From assembly GCA_903892365.1 (NCBI GenBank), contig CAITIF010000871.1, forward strand, positions 1 to 16,747: 16,747 nucleotides of DNA. The letters run 5' to 3'. The stretch comes from an uncultured Pirellula sp. (GTDB lineage Bacteria; Planctomycetota; Planctomycetia; Pirellulales; Pirellulaceae). How positions within the stretch are numbered: position 1 is the stretch's first letter; each line of letters opens with the position of its first letter. Below are positions 15,004 to 16,747 of this stretch, piece by piece. A program made the position numbers and the translations under genes. The notes below the pieces were generated by a model. The model made no database searches, was not told the DNA's origin, and saw only the letters and a list, made by a program, of their open reading frames with translations.

Positions 15004-15103
15004 TGAATCACTCGATTTCGTTCGATGACTTCTTTCGACTTCGTCAGCACATGAAAAAAATTCGTTGCACGATCCGCAACACAATAGAACTGAGCACAAT
15101 ACT

Positions 15104-15403
15104 ATGTTGAATGAGAATCAAAGACCGACCCCAGGCTACGGAACGAACGAAGGCGCATGGAAGGAAAAGGATGCCATAGCGACGGATTTGTCCAAAAGTC
15201 CTGTGTTGGATGCCGTCACAGGCAACGACCCTCCGATGGAAGATGCGCATCCAGGTTTGCAACCGGCGCTCGTCTTTGCTTCGTACCCGCTGGCCGTGAT
15301 TGTGTTGGTCACAATCGTTGTAATTTACCTCTTTTTTTCCGGGTTCAATCGAATGAAATACGAAAACCTGCCGGCCCAGACGGAAACCAGCCACTCGAAA
15401 TAA
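15104..15403 (+). CDS. 99-aa single-span membrane protein, unknown function
   Basis: A 99-codon frame from ATG 15104 (MLNENQRPTPGYG). A TTG at 15065 would add 13 residues. The first ~50 residues are polar and Pro/Asp-rich (DLSKSPVLDAVTGNDPPMED). One clear membrane helix follows at about 54-75 (ALVFASYPLAVIVLVTIVVI YLFF region), then a short tail (SGFNRMKYENLPAQTE). This predicts a small bitopic membrane protein. No strong ribosome site is visible (only a GAG 11 bases upstream). I do not recognise the family. An upstream sigma-54 element, the leader hairpins and a plausible membrane topology support it as a real gene rather than chance. Confidence 0.6.
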   Translation: MLNENQRPTPGYGTNEGAWKEKDAIATDLSKSPVLDAVTGNDPPMEDAHPGLQPALVFASYPLAVIVLVTIVVIYLFFSGFNRMKYENLPAQTETSHSK

Positions 15404-15726
15404 CTCCATTCAGCCCATCAAGAAATACTATTGGCAGAAGATACTGGTTTGGTGGTCCTTACTCGGCGTCCGAAGGCCGTAACAAGTCGCTTGCGACGCA
15501 GTTTCGGCAGGGCACGCTAGACAAAATTAACAAGTCGATCGGGCGAATCGGTCCGAGCGGGACCTGTTATTGTTCCGGGTTTTCAAAAAAACGAATTAAG
15601 GACAAAAACTACAGAAGACGTTTTAGGGGGATGAAGAACATTCAGTACAGAGATATTGCCCGCTGACACCGTCTGCATATTAGAATACGCCCTCAAGAAT
15701 CCGCCACCATCCCCAAGTGCTCCGCC
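15404..15726. other. 323-bp intergenic region before the HDAC-like gene
   Basis: I see no credible gene, terminator or clear promoter. There is a small palindrome GTCGC-TT-GCGAC at 15486-15497, and an 11-codon frame at 15631-15666 whose GGGGG tract is too close to its ATG to be a convincing ribosome site. Open frames running through it are overlaps of neighbouring genes. Confidence 0.5.
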
Positions 15727-16747
15727 ATGTCTCTTACCGTCTTTACCAACGAACGATACTTCTACCCTGAACGACTCGCACCCGACGAACGCCACCTCGG
15801 GACACGTGATAGGTTTGATGCGACTAAACAATATGATTATCCAGGGAAGGCAGTTGGCTGCCTGGAGGCGGCAAGAATGCTTCAGCAGCGAACCCTCCCC
15901 GGATCGTTCCCAAAGATTTGGGGACCGCTAGTAAATGGCAAGGGCCGAGCAGTTGCTCCGATATGCTGGGTCAGTTCGAACCGAATGCCCGACTTCAAGG
16001 ACCTTGAACGAGGGCATGATGCGCAATATCTCAGCAATCTTAATGAATGCGTCGTACGAGCAAAGGCTCGACGCGAGGCCGGCGAGGATCCATTTCTATT
16101 TGATTTTGGAAAAGAAGCAGACGTAACACCTGGTACTTTGGATGCTGCCAAGCTCGCAGTCGGGGCAGCTTACGATGTGATTGATAATCTTCTCCACTCG
16201 CCAAATGGCGAAACCGCCTTTGGACTGGTGTGGCCACCAGGCCATCACGCCGAGCGTGATCTAGCGATGGGCTTTTGTTACCTCTCAAATGCTGCCCTCG
16301 CGGCGCTCTACGCAAGGGATCACAACATCCAAGTCCGACCGGGGCATGCAAATAGGGTGGTAGTCATTGATATTGATCATCATCGCGGCAACGGTACCGC
16401 CGATGTTTTGGCTCATCAGCCAGACACTCTGCTGATCGACGTTTCCTATCGGTCTTCTTACGATGAGATTCGACAACGATTTACTGACGGTCAATACGAT
16501 ACGGTTCAAGACCGATATCTTAATTCTGGTAATGAGTACCCTTATTCGCGTCAGGACAAGGACTGGGGATTTGACGCCCATCCCATGAAAACTGGTCCAA
16601 ACATTGTGTCCATTGAATTTGAGGGGGAGCAGTTGCCTCATGCGATTATGGAGCGATTCTTGAAGGAAGCACTTCCTGTCCTGAGGAGCTTTAAGCCGGA
16701 TTTGATATTATGGTCGGTCGGACTCGACTCGGCGATGGGCGACCCAC
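15727..16747 (+). CDS. histone-deacetylase-family amidohydrolase, N-terminal part (runs off window)
   Basis: The frame opens after a TGA at 15664 and starts at ATG 15727 (MSLTVFTNERYFYPERLAP). It stays open to the window end, giving 340 residues. It belongs to the arginase/deacetylase-fold zinc hydrolases that remove acetyl groups from lysines or polyamines. Seen residues are the paired active-site histidines H173-H174 in WPPGHHAERD, then MGFCYLSNAALAA, the zinc site D217 and H219 in VIDIDHHRGNGTADVL (15-residue motif region 213-226), and the third zinc ligand D334 in WSVGLDSAMGDP. The segment after the aspartate-histidine pair has R220 where most relatives have a second histidine. The catalytic tyrosine would lie past the window. 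No ribosome site is obvious. The natural substrate cannot be told. Confidence 0.93.
   Translation, partial: MSLTVFTNERYFYPERLAPDERHLGTRDRFDATKQYDYPGKAVGCLEAARMLQQRTLPGSFPKIWGPLVNGKGRAVAPICWVSSNRMPDFKDLERGHDAQYLSNLNECVVRAKARREAGEDPFLFDFGKEADVTPGTLDAAKLAVGAAYDVIDNLLHSPNGETAFGLVWPPGHHAERDLAMGFCYLSNAALAALYARDHNIQVRPGHANRVVVIDIDHHRGNGTADVLAHQPDTLLIDVSYRSSYDEIRQRFTDGQYDTVQDRYLNSGNEYPYSRQDKDWGFDAHPMKTGPNIVSIEFEGEQLPHAIMERFLKEALPVLRSFKPDLILWSVGLDSAMGDP

Larger units (their letters stand above)
14518..15103. other. 586-bp divergent region carrying two sigma-54 promoters
   Basis: No protein gene is credible here; two open frames on the - strand (14862-14659 and 15099-14869) and one on the + strand lack ribosome sites and protein character. 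It carries the - strand RpoN element at 14580-14595, the + strand one at 14940-14955, three inverted repeats (14638-14652, 14843-14857, 14975-15003) and the long leader of the 99-aa gene. Confidence 0.65.

Overview
The window looks like chromosomal DNA of a planctomycete, probably Pirellulales-like. The reasons are the HEAT-like C-terminal motif (LTGENFGFD..KWRQWY), a MfnD-type ATP-grasp enzyme, a MoxR-DUF58 operon, a YpfJ-type metalloprotease, a DegP-like protease, a histone-deacetylase-like amidohydrolase and several lineage-type secreted or membrane proteins of unknown function. This is a judgement from protein style; there is no rRNA or tRNA here to confirm it. I see no mobile element, CRISPR array, tRNA or rRNA.

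Layout. On the + strand (1-5437) lie a partial HEAT-like protein, an ATP-grasp ligase overlapping it by GTGA, then a MoxR ATPase, a DUF58 protein and a polytopic membrane protein, chained by GTGA and ATGA overlaps. On the - strand (9814 down to 5593) lie a tightly packed set: zinc metalloprotease, an unknown 214-aa protein, a secreted protein split by one in-frame TGA, and a RidA protein. A separate - strand htrA/degP gene (11504-9975) ends in a strong intrinsic terminator. Then come a - strand pair: DJ-1/PfpI protein followed by an RlaP/YcgL-type nucleotidyltransferase.

The most unusual part is 13.6-15.4 kb. Three small, poorly characterised genes (a 168-aa glycine-zipper protein, a 40-aa membrane peptide on the - strand and a 99-aa single-span protein) are each preceded by a sigma-54 (RpoN) -24/-12 element with exact GG-N10-GC spacing. 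In two of them the element sits almost the same distance from the start codon, and an inverted repeat lies 42-43 bp further upstream. A weaker sigma-54-like element precedes htrA. I read this as a candidate RpoN-controlled envelope small-protein island. The window ends inside a histone-deacetylase-family gene.

How the genes may work together: many products are envelope-directed (HtrA, YpfJ-like protease, secreted split protein, DUF58 and membrane proteins, glycine-zipper protein, small membrane proteins). An envelope-maintenance theme is plausible but inferred.
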